Positions 1-11,639 of a stretch of 64,000 nucleotides of DNA are shown here, one piece after another. Numbering within the stretch: position 1 is the stretch's first letter; the number at the start of each line of letters is the position of its first letter. The DNA is from Malania oleifera (taxonomy: Eukaryota; Streptophyta; Magnoliopsida; Santalales; Ximeniaceae). A model generated the notes under the pieces. It did not search any database. It was given only the letters and a program-made list of their open reading frames with translations, and had not been told where the DNA came from. Both the position numbers and the translations under genes were made by a program. Location of the stretch: the NCBI RefSeq assembly GCF_029873635.1, contig NC_080420.1, positions 121,528,719-121,592,718 on the forward strand, given 5' to 3'.

Positions 1-667
1 GGTTCAAAAACCCTTGAACCCTGAAATTCAAATTTCACCATATTATTCATCACAATTCTTAGAGCAACTTTTCCTAAAATTTCCCTAGATTCTGAATACC
101 TTAAATAGTCTAATAAAATCCTAAATTATCAGATTTACCCCTGATTTATGATTGGTACCCTAAAACTCCAATTTAAAACCCCGTTCCGACTAGATTGTAA
201 AGAATCTCTCCACGAGTCTCCTGACAATTTTCGTTCATTAATGGGGCTTATAGTTTAAAAGAAATTGAGGTAAATTTGAGATTTGTCCTTACCCCAGGAG
301 ATATGCTTACGCCGCTCTTACGACAAATTCGCTCTAGTAGAAATGTCGATGGCGGCGAGCAGAGTCCAACGATATTTTCGGATTTTTGATTGACTGAATA
401 ATAAAGACAAGATGGAGGAGAGTGGGAGAGAGGAGGAGGACTGCGTTGATGCAAAGAAAGAAAGAATAAGAAGAAGAAGAAGAAGAAGAAATAAAAATAA
501 AAATATAACATGTTTCCCGATCCTTCAAGAAACTTGATATATATATATATATATATTATATTATATTATTTAATTAATAATAATAAATTAATTAATTAAT
601 TAATATATTATTATTATTATTATTATTATTTTAAATTTAAATTTAAATTTTTTTTAGGATTACTACA
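1..667 (-). mobile_element. Ty3-gypsy LTR, partial (cut by window start)
   Basis: The reverse complement resembles the start of the LTR at 56143: a TGTAGTAATCC start against TGTAATAACCC there, an ATT/TAAT-rich stretch, a CT-rich leader, then a block around a GTTGGACT word followed by GACATTTCTA and a GAGCGAATTTGTCGTA-like stretch. The sense start of the LTR is therefore at 667. The rest lies left of the window. It holds simple repeats: GAA near 465-490, AT near 536-556, TTA near 605-632. The open frames on the minus strand here are low-complexity products of these repeats. Confidence 0.7.
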
Positions 668-719
668 TTTTTGCTTTAAATTTTTTTTTGAAAAAACTAA
701 TATATAAGATCTTTGATGT

Positions 720-1680
720 TATATGAAACATGCAATGAAGACTTCAAATATCAAGTATAAAATAAATATTTTCTCCAATAAATATTTGTAATAATATTGT
801 TTGGAGAATATAGAATTTATGCTCAAAATGTTTTTGCAATAAAAATAAGTGTCCCAACAAAAATGCTCTCTTATAGAGAATATTCAAGGAATGAAAGAAA
901 TAGAGTTGGGAGAGTATAAAGATTTTTGCCCCAAAGAAAAGAGTCTCGCAATAAAAAATATTTTGGGGGAACTTCGATTGACAAGAGATTAAAAATAATT
1001 TAGAAAAAAATATTTGCTAATCAAAGTTACTGATCAAAGTAGATGAGAGGGTATTTATAGTTTTTCTCATAAATATGACCATTGGAGACCTATTGGAGAC
1101 TTTGGAAAGTTTAATTAAAATTTAATCCCAATTACCGCAGTTAATTTTAATGAACCCAAGAGGTTCAGTCTCCTGAACACTCACAAAGAGTAAAAGTGAA
1201 TTCTTGGGTTCGGTTGACCGTGGGCAACGATCGGTCGGCTGAGTCAGGCGATTTTTCAAAGTTTCATGGTTTCGGTCGACCGAGTTGTTTTTGAATAACA
1301 AGTTCGGTTGCTCGAGGATAGTGGAAAAGTCAATGATTAGGGTTCGGTCGACCGTGAAAGTTATGTTCATTTTGGTTCGGTCGCCCGAGGATTCAGTCAA
1401 CTATTTGACTTTTTGGACTACAGTGTGTTCAGTCGACCGAGCTGATTATAACTAGAGGGGTTCAATCGACCGGACTTTTAAATCAAGCCCAAAAATCTAA
1501 CGTTTTTGTAAGCCATAATTTTTTATCTTAATTTATTTCTAAACCTTTTGTATAGTTTTAGTCTTTTTAGAAAAAAAGTTTGTCTTTGAAGAGTAAGATC
1601 TCCTAAGGTCAGTCTATGGCTATCTGAGTGTTCAAACACATCATGTAGATGCATGCATAATTACAAATAAGATAATAATA
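720..1680 (-). mobile_element. Decayed copia-type LTR fragment with GGTCGACC array
   Basis: In reverse complement this matches the U3/TATA part of the LTR at 59772-61962. Both have a run of GGTCGACCG-like units, then a block with an ACCTATTGGAGAC-like word, then a TATA box, here CTATAAATA on the minus strand (1052-1060). Neither LTR end is recognisable, so this is an old truncated copy. Borders are approximate. Confidence 0.55.
1206..1470 (-). repeat. GGTCGACCG-type palindrome array
   Basis: About eight units of a TTCGGTCGACCG type lie near 1208, 1229, 1270, 1302, 1342, 1376, 1428 and 1461, spaced 20-50 bp. Variants such as GGTTGACC and AATCGACC fit decay of CpG. The array lies about 145 bp upstream of the LTR TATA box in sense orientation. 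Confidence 0.75.
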
Positions 1681-2026
1681 AAAATTTAAATGCAATTACA
1701 ATACAAAACATGTCTTATTCTTTTTACTCTTCTTTTCATGGAATACGCCAGTATGATATGAGTTTTAAGTCCTTTATGGATTTCATCTTTCTATTTTGTG
1801 TGTGCATTTTGAATTGTAAACCTATTCAAAACACTAGGCACACAAGCAAAATTGTTGTAATTAGTATTATAATTTTATTTAATTGTTGTAATTGGTTTGA
1901 GGTTTGCAATGACCATATGGACTAAATGTTCACAAGCAAAATTTTCTTTTATACATAAACTTAATAAAATGCTCATAATACCTTGTGAGCTTACTCTACT
2001 TTTTTGCTAATTGCTTAAATATTTAG
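1681..2026. other. AT-rich stretch, nothing recognised
   Basis: No conserved coding signal or repeat was recognised. A short open frame at 1710-1925 has no family resemblance and is probably random. Confidence 0.5.
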
Positions 2027-2697
2027 GACTTGTTTGGTGCCGTTGCTATTTTATACTTTCTGTTTTTTATTTTTATTTTTTGATAGTGAAAAAATAAATT
2101 ATAAAAATATGTTTGTTTCTATTGTTAGTTTTTTTTTTTGTTTTTTTGTTGTTGTCGGTTTTCAATTATTTACAAAAAACTAAAAATTAAATTTTATGAT
2201 TTTCAGTTGTTTGGACAACCTGTTGCCAAAAATTTTAATATCTAGAAATAGTTTTTTTGGATTAAATTATTCATTTTATTCACTTTTTAATTAAAATTAA
2301 AATTAAAATTAAATGATTGTATGAATTTAAATATAATTAAAAAACTATACATAAATTTCAAAAATAATAATAAAGTCAATTACAAAATACTTTTATTATT
2401 TTTCAATTATCATGTCTAATAAAATTTGTATTGTAAAGTAAAATTTAAAAGTAGAACAATTAAGTAAAACAATTCTAATAAATTTTATTTATATTATAAT
2501 AATTTTCTTAATGTGTATTATTTGTAATTTTATTATTCTAGTAATAAATTTATAATATTTTGATTTAAAGATAACAATGAGTATTTTTTAATTAAGTTTT
2601 TAATTTGTATTAATTTGTATAGTTGTTGATTTCTAATTTTAGTTTCTATTTCTGATTTTTTTATTTTCATTTATATTTCCTTGTAATGTATATTAAA

Positions 2698-2729
<32 letters not shown>

Positions 2730-2826
2730 AAAAAAAAAAACTCTTACATGGTTGTGACTTTCTAGCAGATTATCATAGGACGCAAGGTATCATAGGAGAT
2801 TAGTAGGCGCAGACATAACAGCGTTA
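2027..2826. mobile_element. Candidate AT-rich MITE upstream of gene 1
   Basis: The ends form an imperfect inverted repeat: TGTTTGGTGCCGTTGCT on the left, and the reverse complement of the right end reads TGTTTGGTAACGCTGTT. The interior is very AT-rich and non-coding, with a TA run and an A run at 2699-2741. I could not settle a target duplication, so the superfamily is open. Confidence 0.4.
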
Positions 2827-2961
2827 CCAAACACCATCGCACCTCCTTGCTCTCCTCTGACTTCTACTCGTCCGGCTCTTCGATTTTCCAGGGGCTGGCA
2901 GATTCCCACGCGATGTAAATTACAATAGCGGTTAGGGTTTTCTTGGAGCGTTTTGGTAGAC
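2827..2961 (+). promoter_or_regulatory. Putative 5' UTR/promoter-proximal region of gene 1
   Basis: This stretch between the candidate MITE and the ATG is less AT-rich than its surroundings and pyrimidine-rich around 2840-2900, as in many plant 5' UTRs. It includes GGTTAGGGTTTTC just before the start codon. No clear TATA box was seen. The transcription start is not defined by sequence alone. Confidence 0.35.
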
Positions 2962-3031
2962 ATGGATTTCGAGAGTAAGAGGATTCAACTGCTGCTTTCT
3001 GTTATTGGCATCATAATTCTCAGCTTCACAG
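2962..3031 (+). CDS. Exon 1 of conserved plant protein of unknown function
   Basis: The ATG at 2962 opens 23 codons plus one base: a charged N-terminus (MDFESKR) and then a hydrophobic run (IQLLLSVIGIIILSF, residues 8-22). It ends ACAG followed by GTATCT, a good plant donor. The leftover G joins CT at 33403 to give GCT (Ala24), so phase 1 is kept and the frame runs to the stop at 34124. The hydrophobic run could be a signal anchor or signal peptide. Exon 1 alone is too short to place by family. It is supported by the exact phase fit, the donor, and the way it supplies a plausible start to exon 2, which has no convincing start of its own. Confidence 0.8.
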
Positions 3032-3515
3032 GTATCTTTCTTTGTTATTACTATATCTGAATTTTAGTTTTCTGTTTATTCTGTGAATTTGATGTATAGA
3101 AGTAGAACTCAATTTCGGAAATCACGTAAAAGCATGCTCATCCTTCCAGTTTTTTGAGTGAATTTGTGGCTAGAGGCTCCTTCTTGGACGTGGGTGATAA
3201 CTTCATTTCTCAATTACAGAACTACGTAAGTAAGATCAAGATGATAAATCGAATACAATTCCGTTTCTTATATGAAATCTTCCCCCGCCAACAAGTAACT
3301 ACCATACCTACCACATTCCAAATAACTGATATTCCAATTGATTGTAACCAGCTTCCTTCTTTATTAGGGAGAACCAGTATCAGTTCCCACCCATGCAAAG
3401 TGGCGCTTCTCCACAAGTGAAAATTCAGGAAAATGAAATTTGAAATTGGCAACATATTCCCCAGTTGCCTCTCGTCGAGAAAGTCCAGCCCATGTGATTG
3501 AGATCTAAGAAGCAG
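3032..3515 (+). other. Intron, exon 1-proximal part
   Basis: This holds the 5' end of the intron. An 88-codon open frame at 3154-3420 has no recognisable domain, and no matching splice sites place it in the gene. Its last five bases (3511-3515, AGCAG) are the left target duplication of the copia element that follows. Confidence 0.5.
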
Positions 3516-3882
3516 TGTTGAATAAATTAATAGCAGCAAATGTGTTTTATTTTCTGCTTAGTTTGTAGGAGTTAGCTAGCATGATGTTAGTGGTGCCTAG
3601 AAATTGTTTACCATGATGTTAGTGGTGCCTAGGAATTGTTTAGCATGATGTTAGTGGTGCCTAGGAGTTGTTTAGCATGATGTTAGTGGCGCCTGTGCCT
3701 GAGTTGTTTAGCAAGATGTTAGTGGTAGCATGATGTTAGTGGTGCCTATTTTTGTGCTTGTAACCGTTTGTTTTTAGCCTATATAATAACCATTTCCTTA
3801 TTAATGAAGTAGTAGAGTTTTCAATCCAACTTTGTTTCCCCTTGTTTTTAAATTTATTGTTTTCTTCTTCCATTTTACATCA
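3516..3882 (+). repeat. 5' LTR of copia 1
   Basis: It starts TGTTGAATAAATTAATAGC and ends TTTTACATCA. It contains five to six imperfect copies of a roughly 32-bp unit with the core GCATGATGTTAGTGGTGCCT between about 3580 and 3750. It is 367 bp long. Confidence 0.9.
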
Positions 3883-3883
3883 A

Positions 3884-3896
3884 TGGTATTTGAGCC
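3884..3896 (+). other. Primer-binding site of copia 1
   Basis: TGGTATTTGAGCC begins one base after the LTR and is a decayed match to TGGTATCAGAGCC, the initiator tRNA-Met complement usual in copia elements. Confidence 0.75.
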
Positions 3897-3912
3897 AAGT
3901 TAGAGTTCTCCA

Positions 3913-6900
3913 ATGGCTTCTAAAACCTTTGTGCAGCCAGCCATTCCATGCTTTGATGGTCACTATGACCATTGAAGCATGCTCATGGAAAATTTTTTGA
4001 GGTCCAAAGAATATTGGATAGTTGTTATTTCTGGAATAGCAGAATCACCAGAAGGTGTTGTGCTGACAGATGCACAGAAGGTGGAGCTTGCAGGACAGAA
4101 GTTGAAGGATCTCAAAGCAAAGAATTATCATGTCCATTGATGAATTGCAGAATTCTTTGTTGGTTCATGAGCAGAAAATGAATCGGCAAGACAAGGAGGA
4201 GCAAGCGTCACAAGCCTCGGCATCAAAAGGAGGAGGTCATGGACGAGGAAGAGGTAGAGGCGGCAATGATGGTAGACACTCAAATAAGAAATTTGAAGAT
4301 TATGATTCTCAAGGGAGAGGAAAAGGCCATGACAACAATAGCAATCATTCAACGCCTACCAAGTCAAAGTTAGTAGACAAATCAAGAGTTGAATGCTACA
4401 GGTGTCACAAGTTTGGCCACTACAAGTTAGAGTGCCATACTAATCTAAGGAGAGATGGTGGAAAGCATTCAAATTTTGCTCAGAAGGAAGAAGAAGTGTC
4501 TTTGTTGATGGTTTGTCACGTGAAAAAGGAAACCCACCAAAAATTCTTGTGGTACTTAGACACTGGCTGCAGCAACTATATGAGTGGAGAGAAGTCTGTA
4601 TTCTCTGAATTGGATGAAGCTTTTTGTGATGTTGTGAAGTTCGGTGATGGCTCTACAGTCTCTGTTATGGGAAAGGGAAAGGTAGCAATTCAAACCAACA
4701 AAAATTCTATTTAAACTATTTCTAACGTTCTCTTTGTTCCAGATTTGAGAACAAACCTACTCAGTGTTGGTCAGCTACAAGAAAAAGGATATGGAATCTC
4801 TATAAAAAATGGAGTCTGTAGAATTGAAGATGAGAAGTTGGGCTTGATAGCTCATGTCAACATGACATTCAACCGAATGTTTCCATTGTATCTCCATGAC
4901 ACCACTCACTTATGTCTTTCTGCAAGATTGGGAGAGAAGGAATGGCTATGGCATTTTCTCTATAGGCATCTTAGCTTTGGTGGGTTGAAGACTTTACAAT
5001 AGAAGAATATGGTGACAAGTCTTCCTCAAATTATAGCTCCTTCTGAAGTTTGTGAAGAATGCGTTGTTAGCAAACAACACCCTAATCAATTCCCACAAGG
5101 GAAATCATGGAGGGCGAAGGCTACACTGGAGCTTGTTCATTCCAACATTTGCGGGCCAATAACTCCATGCTCTAAAGTAGGTAAGAGATATATACTTACT
5201 TTCATTGATGATTTTAGTCATAAAAGTTGGGTTTATTTTTTGCAAAAGAAGTTTGAAGCCTTTCTAGCCTTTAAAAGCTATAAAGTGCTGGTTGAGAAAG
5301 AAGTTGGTAGTCCTATAAAAATTCTTCGCACAGATAGTGTTGGAGAATATAACTCACATGAATTTGCAAGTTTGTGTGAGACTCATGGAATCAAGAGGCA
5401 GCTTACAACAGCTTATATGCCCCAACAAAATGGCATTTTTGAAAGGAAGAATCGTACTATTCTAAATATGGTGCGAAGTCTTTTAATAAGGAGCTGTATT
5501 CCGAAGAGCTTTTGGCCTGAAGCAGTTAACTGGAGCATTCATATATTAAATAGAAGTCCCACACTTGCTGTTCAAAATAAGATGCCAGACAGAGGAAGCA
5601 TGGAGCAGACGGAAACCAGCTATTGATCGCTTCAGAATTTTTGGGTGTGTTGCATATGCCCATATTCCAGATCAAAAGAGAAGAAGCTGGATGACAAGGG
5701 AGAAAAATGTATTTTTATTGGTATAAGTGATCAGTCAAAAGCTTATAAGCTTTACAATCCTAACACTAAGAAAATACTTATCAGTCGAGACGTTGTTTTT
5801 GATGAAGATCAAATCTGGGAATGGAGCAAAAATGTAGTTGGAGAGCCAATTCCAACTAGTTTTGATGGAGAAGATGGTGATGAAGCAAACCAGCCGCAAC
5901 AACACCTTGCTCCAGCAACTGATACATTTGAGAATCCTCAAAATGAAACTCCTGCAGCCTCTGAAGTCACTCTAACAACACTAAAAGCAGCACCTGAATC
6001 ACGTTCTCATCGTGTTCGAAGGAGGGCAGCATGGATTTCAGATTATGAGGTAACTGAAGTTGATCAATCTGAAGACCAAATCACTCATTTTGCTCTATTT
6101 TCAAATTGTGATCCAATAGTGTTTGAAAGTGCTGTCGAAGAATCAAAATGGCAGAAGGCTATGGATGCTGAAATTGCAGCCATCGAAAAGAATGACACTT
6201 GGGAGTTATCTGATCTTTCAGAAGGGCGCAAAACAATTGGCGTGAAGTGGGTTTACAAGACAAAACTGAAGGAGAATGGTGAAGTAGACAAGTACAAGGC
6301 ACGCTTGGTGGTCAAGGGCTATAAGCAAGAGTGCGGTGTTGATTATAAAGAAGTCTTTGCTTCAATTGCAAGACATGACGCAATCAGATTGGTGATTGCA
6401 TTAGCAACTCAGAACTCATGGCCTATCTTTTAGTTGGACATGAAGTCGGCGTTCCTCCATGGAGATTTGAAGGAATTGGTATTTATCGATCAACCTCCTG
6501 GTTATGCGAAATCTGGAGATGAGCATAAAGTGTATAGACTAAAGAAGGCTCTATATGGATTAAAACAAGCCCTACGAATGTCCTTATAAACATACACTTT
6601 TTATAAAAGTTGAGGATGGAGGGAAAATGCTCATTGTTTGCTTATATGTAGATGATCTAATCTATAATGGAAGTAATACAGCCATGTTTGGAAGCTTTAA
6701 GAAATCCATGATGGCTGAATTTGAAATGTCTGATCTTGGCACGATGCATTACTTTCTTGGCATAGAAGTGTTGCAGTCTTCTACCGGCATTCTTATTTCT
6801 CAAAAGAAATATGTGGGAGAAATCTTGGACAGGTTTTAGATGAAGGATTGTAATCCTGTGAATACACCATCTGAGTTTGGTTTGAAGCTAAACAAAGATG

Positions 6901-7592
6901 ATGGAGGAAAGAAGGTTAACAGTACTCTTTACAAGCAGATTGTGGGGAGCTTAATGTATTTGACTCCAACAAGGCTTGATATAATGCATGTTGTAAGTGT
7001 CATTAGTAGATACATGGAGTATCCAACAGAGATTCATCTTTTGGCTGCAAAAAGAATTCTTAGGTACTTGCAAGGTACTAAGGAGTTTGGGTTGTTCTTT
7101 AAAAAGGGAGAAAAGTCAGATTTGTTTGGCTTTACAGATAGTGATTATGCAGGAGATTCTGATGATCATAAAAGCACATTTGGGTATGTTTTCATGTTGG
7201 GAACATTAGCTATTTCATGGTCATCAAAGAAGCAATCGTCACTTTGTCAACCATTGAAGCTGAATTTGTTGCAGCAGCAGCGTGTGCTTGTTAAGCTATT
7301 TGGCTGAAGAAGATTCTTGAAGAGCTGCAGTTCAAAGAAGATGGGCCTACTATCATTTACTGTGACAACAGTTCAGCAATAAAGCTCTTAAAGAATCCTG
7401 TTCTACATGGTCGAACATATAGATGTGAAGTATCATTTCTTGAGAGATCTCACAAATGATGGAGTTATTAATCTGGTTTACTGCAGAAATGAAGACCAGA
7501 TTGCTGATATTCTAACAAAGCCGCTCAAATTTCCAGCATTTCAGAAGCTCAGGGAGTTACTTGGTGTTTGCAGTTCAAAGGACTTTATCTGA
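3913..7592 (+). pseudogene. Broken copia 1 gag-pol
   Basis: The frame opens at 3913 (MASKTFVQPAIPCFDGHYD) and meets a stop after about 20 codons. Most of the gag body is deleted near 4130. Next come a CX2CX4HX4C knuckle (CYRCHKFGHYKLEC, near 4395) and a protease motif LDTGCSNY (near 4557). Integrase (5009-5626) has the DNTSxxE-type core with an S for N in the second Asp region (RTDSVGEY). RT includes KSAFLHGDL and YVDDLIYNGS. RNase H includes FTDSDYAGD and ends near 7592. In-frame stops occur at 4712 and 5000 and near 6431 and 6837. Frame changes occur near 5590, 5680, 7230 and 7405, and a short deletion near 6575. Several stops fit CAA or CAG to TAA or TAG changes. No functional protein is possible. 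Confidence 0.88.
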
Positions 7593-7651
7593 GGGATGAC
7601 GCTTTAAAGTTTAAGTCTTATTAAACTGATGTTATGTATGGAACATTAGTT

Positions 7652-7663
7652 TAAGGGAGGGTT
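7652..7663 (+). other. Polypurine tract of copia 1
   Basis: TTAAGGGAGGGTT lies directly before the right LTR start at 7664, the usual plus-strand priming position. Confidence 0.75.
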
Positions 7664-8011
7664 TGTTGAATAAATTAATAGCAGCAAATGTGTTTTATTT
7701 TCTGCATAGTTTGTAGGAGTTAGTGTCAGCATGATGTTAGTGGTGCCTAGAAGTTGTTTAGCATGATGTTAGTGGTGCTTAGGAGTTGTTTAGCATGATG
7801 TTAGTGGTGCCTAAAAGTTGTTTAGCATGATGTTAGTGGTGCCTAGGAATTGTTTAGCATGATGTTAGTGGTGCCTATTTTTGTGCTTGTAACCGTTTGT
7901 TTTTAGCCTATATAATGGCCATTTCCTTATCAATAAAGTAGTAGTGTTTTCAATCCAACTTTGTTTCCCCTTGTTTTTAAATTTATCGTTTTCTTCTTCC
8001 ATTTTACATCA
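7664..8011 (+). repeat. 3' LTR of copia 1
   Basis: It is 348 bp, with the same ends as the left LTR and five copies of the 32-bp unit (about 7727-7878). Copy number and order of unit variants differ from the left LTR, so the array has changed since insertion. The LTR ends at 8011 and AGCAC follows as the target duplication. Confidence 0.9.
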
Positions 8012-9051
8012 AGCACCTTGGTTGCCCCATTTTACCATTTTTCTAGAAAAAACTGATTCTAATGTCAGAGGAATTGAGGATATAACATTTTATGTGGAGG
8101 TGTGATAGAATTGCTGGGCTATGCGGAAGTAGCTTTCTGGCTAAACCTTTAAAAGGTGGGAAACATGACACGCCGATTGTGTATGAGCAGCCGGAATTGG
8201 AAGCATAGTAAATCTGTTAGCTGCTGGGCTAATTTTGCCCTTGATTTGGATTAGCCCATAATATTTGAAAACTAATTTTTGAGAAGATAATGCACAAAGC
8301 TTATACCACTTTTAAGGCTGCCTTCACTTAAACCCAATCATCAAATTTGCACTCTCTTGATACATTTGCATTTTGTTTCCATTGGGATTTTCTAAGGTGA
8401 TTTTCAACAACACCACCGTTACCTCTTTATCTTGTAATTCTTGATCCTGCTTCAAGGGAATGTAATCTTAATTGCTGTACCAAAAATGGTGTTATACAAC
8501 TATTCTACCAATGGGATCATTTAACCCATTAACAGGTTTGCCATGTGTCATATGCCTTAGGAAGCATGTTCCAAGGCATCTATTTAGAACCTTTGACAGG
8601 CTATCAATTTGAGGATGGCAAAGCTGATGATAAATGCAAAGGTACTCCATATAGCTTGAATGGATGTTCCTAGAGTTTCTTAAGATAAAGATAGGATCCC
8701 TATCGCTTACATTACTTGAAGTAAGCCATGGAACTTGTAAACCTGCTTCATGTAAGCCTGTGCAACTGAATGTGTTGTATATGGATTTAGGCAGACCCAT
8801 TAATGCCATCAATATTGATATCATAAAAAAATGATTGTGGCATAGGATGATGTTGTAGCAATCCAAGAGAAACAACATTCTACTTTTTATGTATTTTTCA
8901 GATTTGTCACTCTCCTAAAAATGGTTTGATGTCATGCTTCTCAAGTCTTTTCCAATAGAAAATGGATGAAATTCATTTAGTATCTACTTCTACCCAGAAT
9001 GCCCTCCAATTGTACTTTTGTTGTACACTTTAATGATTTGTTGTTGTAGGG
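8012..9051 (+). other. Intron segment between copia 1 and the 9052 element
   Basis: No transposon signature was recognised. A 38-codon frame at 8092-8208 ends in a protein-like tail (GGKHDTPIVYEQPELEA) but has no supporting splice sites or family match. A minus-strand 128-codon frame at 8492-8878 shows no known domain. This may be original intron sequence or an old unrecognised repeat. Confidence 0.4.
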
Positions 9052-9831
9052 TGTCACAGACGTGGAGTTCTTGATGGCTAAAAAGGAATCACCCTTGCCA
9101 AAATCCTCCTGAAGTGTCAAGGAGTCATGCCCGTGCTGCGACAAGATTACACCAAATTTAGCCTAGTCGTACTAATCCTTATCCAAGGAAACACCGAAGT
9201 GTCTAACCTAGTGGTCAAGTATCACGACCCAAAGACCCTTGAACCAACTAAGGTCATCAGTAAGGAACCTAGACTGGAATAGTAAGGGACATTCTACTAG
9301 TAATGAGGGTAACTCTCATCCCCTCAGCACTACCAGGGTCTTAGATGATATCGTCCAACTATATAGCTGGCGAGTAAGAAGAACATACGCCCAAACATCC
9401 GAGCTAGAGAGACTTGCACGATCCCATTCCCAAATGGATCGTTCGTGGGGCTCCCAATCCCACACAAAAGTTCAGGATTCCCCTAAAGGATGTTAAGAGC
9501 TTGCCCCTGAGTGCTCCTTAAGTTTGCTCACTTAGTACCCATTAGGATACTAGAGGAGGTAGGACGCACACTTGGTGTTTCTCCAAGAATCATTCTTCGA
9601 AATATTCTCAGTCACATACGAGTATCATTAGGGATTTAATGATCATACATCTTAGATTCGAGAACACCACAATCAAAACTTTCCGGACTAGCCACAACGT
9701 CACATGGACATATTGAAATCATCTCTATGACAGCCGCATAGTCGCATCTAGTTAATTGACCATACCTCCAAGTCAATAATTATTCACCAAAACCATGTGT
9801 TAGGGTCGTAGAACTTTAAGGCCCTAACGTT
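9052..9831 (-). repeat. 3' LTR (left) of the 9052-18269 element
   Basis: It matches 17476-18269 along its length, for example CACCCTTGCCAAAATCCTCC near the start and ACCATGTGTTAGGGT...GGCCCTAACG at the end. It contains no meaningful frame. The open frame at 9239-9496 is absent from the other copy in intact form. Confidence 0.7.
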
Positions 9832-10879
9832 TTCCCCTACTCAGTCTATCAATGTCCTTGTTGATAAACATACACGAACCAAGTCTCAGCAATACTTGTT
9901 GAACTCCAACATAAGAGGCTTCAACCAACCCCAAACTAAAACTATTCACAGTAGACAATCTTGTCTGTGATCCCATGGTAGACTTGATCCCAAACTGACC
10001 TGAAGTTGCTCGTGGCACACATCTTTGAACACAAGGTCTTCAACTAAACTCAAACCAAACCCAAATGCAGATTTCTTTGAACCACACACAGTTCTCTGAA
10101 TCAATCCAAGACTTCTAACGTCCAAGGTCACAGTTCAACCACAAGCTAGCTGCCAACTAGCTTACCAAAATGTTCTTTAGATTAACACATTTCTATTACT
10201 CAAACTCTTGATCCTTCATATAGATACGTATTACAACCTTGTCTCTCAAAACCAGACTCTTTACTAGAGTTCCAAAGAGTGTTTACCCACACCAATTCAC
10301 ACAGGCAAACCACTTGCCGAATCTCAGTTGAGCACACGGGGCAACCAACCCAAAATCACATATGATCTAGGTTCTAAGATAACCCAATCCTTATACCCTG
10401 TACAATACCATCTTCTATCGATCAATACCCTCTCAAGGTCATATACCAACCTTACCATCCAAGAATAAATCCCATCTCAGAGGTTCTCCCAGTCAATACA
10501 GACACTGCTTGGTAGTTAACCAACCAAGTAACCATCAAAGCTCGAAATCAACAACCTAGTGCCAAAGTGAATCACCACCCTGGAGTCATCCAAGACACCA
10601 CTCCAAAGATGGATCCACACCACACCTTGGAGTGTCTTCACAAACAGCCAATCTCAAAACCATAGGTTTACCTTGTCTAGATTGCCAACCAAACTCGAAG
10701 CAGACAAATAGTTCCAACTACGAGTCCCCACCAAATGAGTCTCCCCGAACATAACTCCAAAGATTAGTCCAATCCAAGCTCAAGTCATAGCCCAAGTGAC
10801 AAACTTCAATATTGAAACCATATCTCCTGTCCTTAGACATCCAAATATCAAAACCCAAATTGAAGCCCAACGATTCACA

Positions 10880-11248
10880 ATCTCTTGTTCTCGAACAAAA
10901 CCAATCTCAACCATAGTTTGTCGTGGATACCATTCTAATATCTCTACTCAAAACCAATCTCAACCACAATTTGTTGTGGGTCCCATTTTGATATCACAAC
11001 CTTTTGGCTTGAATTCAACCTTTTGGCCCTCTAGCTTAGTTGTTGCGCAAACTTGTACAACAACAACAAACACAAGAGGCCCTTTAGCCACAATAGTGCA
11101 TGCGCTTGCTAGCAACATGGCTCAACTGCCCTTTGGCTTGGTTTGTGCTATACACAAACCTGCACAACAACAACAAACAAGAAAGGCCCTTTGGCCATAG
11201 CGGCACATGTGCCTGCTAGCAACATGGCTCAAATGCCCTATGGCAAAA
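10880..11248. repeat. Imperfect tandem duplications inside the LARD-like element
   Basis: Two neighbouring duplications are visible. A 55-60-bp unit with AAAACCAATCTCAACCA and TTTGT(C/T)GTGG occurs twice near 10890-11000. A roughly 105-bp unit with ACAACAACAACAAACA, AGGCCCTTT and TGCTAGCAACATGGCTCAA occurs at about 11045-11135 and 11150-11245. Open frames across this stretch arise from the repeats and have no domain. Confidence 0.6.
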
Positions 11249-11631
11249 CTCGTTGTGGACACCCCAAATTATTCAGGGTTAATATAACAAAACCAAGCAG
11301 GTTTTATTTCATAAAATACAAATACAAAAAAAAGAAGAAGAAATACAGAAAAATAAAAATACAGAGAAATAAATTGTAAATTGAAAAATGAAAAAAATTA
11401 AACAGAAAAGGGAAAATAAAAATGAGGGGAAAAGATCTTTAGTTCTTCATGCTTGCACCTACACACATGCACAAAAAAATTTAGTTAGGAAAATCAAAAT
11501 TTAAAATTAATTAGCTACTTAAGATTGATTGAACAAATTTAAGTTGATTAGTCAACTTGATTAGCAAATTAGTTTTAATTCTGATTGATTAATTTGAATT
11601 TGATTGGTTAATCAAATTTAGGGCGTAAGCC

Positions 11632-11639
11632 TATAAATA
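11632..11639 (+). promoter_or_regulatory. LTR TATA box
   Basis: TATAAATA in the context GCCTATAAATAGAG, inside the solo LTR and followed by a purine-rich leader. This is the expected U3/R layout for a plus-strand LTR promoter. Confidence 0.6.

Larger units (their letters stand above)
3516..8011 (+). mobile_element. Ty1-copia retrotransposon 1, degenerate
   Basis: The element has two LTRs (3516-3882 and 7664-8011), a primer-binding site after the left LTR, a polypurine tract before the right LTR, and a target duplication AGCAG/AGCAC (4 of 5). Internal order is gag remnant, zinc knuckle, protease, integrase, reverse transcriptase, RNase H, which is the Ty1-copia order. It lies in the same orientation as the host gene. 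At about 4.5 kb it is shorter than an intact element of this type because gag has an internal deletion and RT a small one. Confidence 0.92.

Noticed and set aside
248-528. Two overlapping minus-strand frames
   Set aside because: Low-complexity products of a GAA run inside a gypsy LTR leader.
3154-3420. 88-codon plus-strand frame as an extra exon
   Set aside because: No domain, no splice sites that keep the frame with exon 1 and exon 2, and composition no different from intron.
9239-9496. 85-codon frame in the LARD-like LTR
   Set aside because: Not preserved in the partner LTR at 17476-18269, and no domain.
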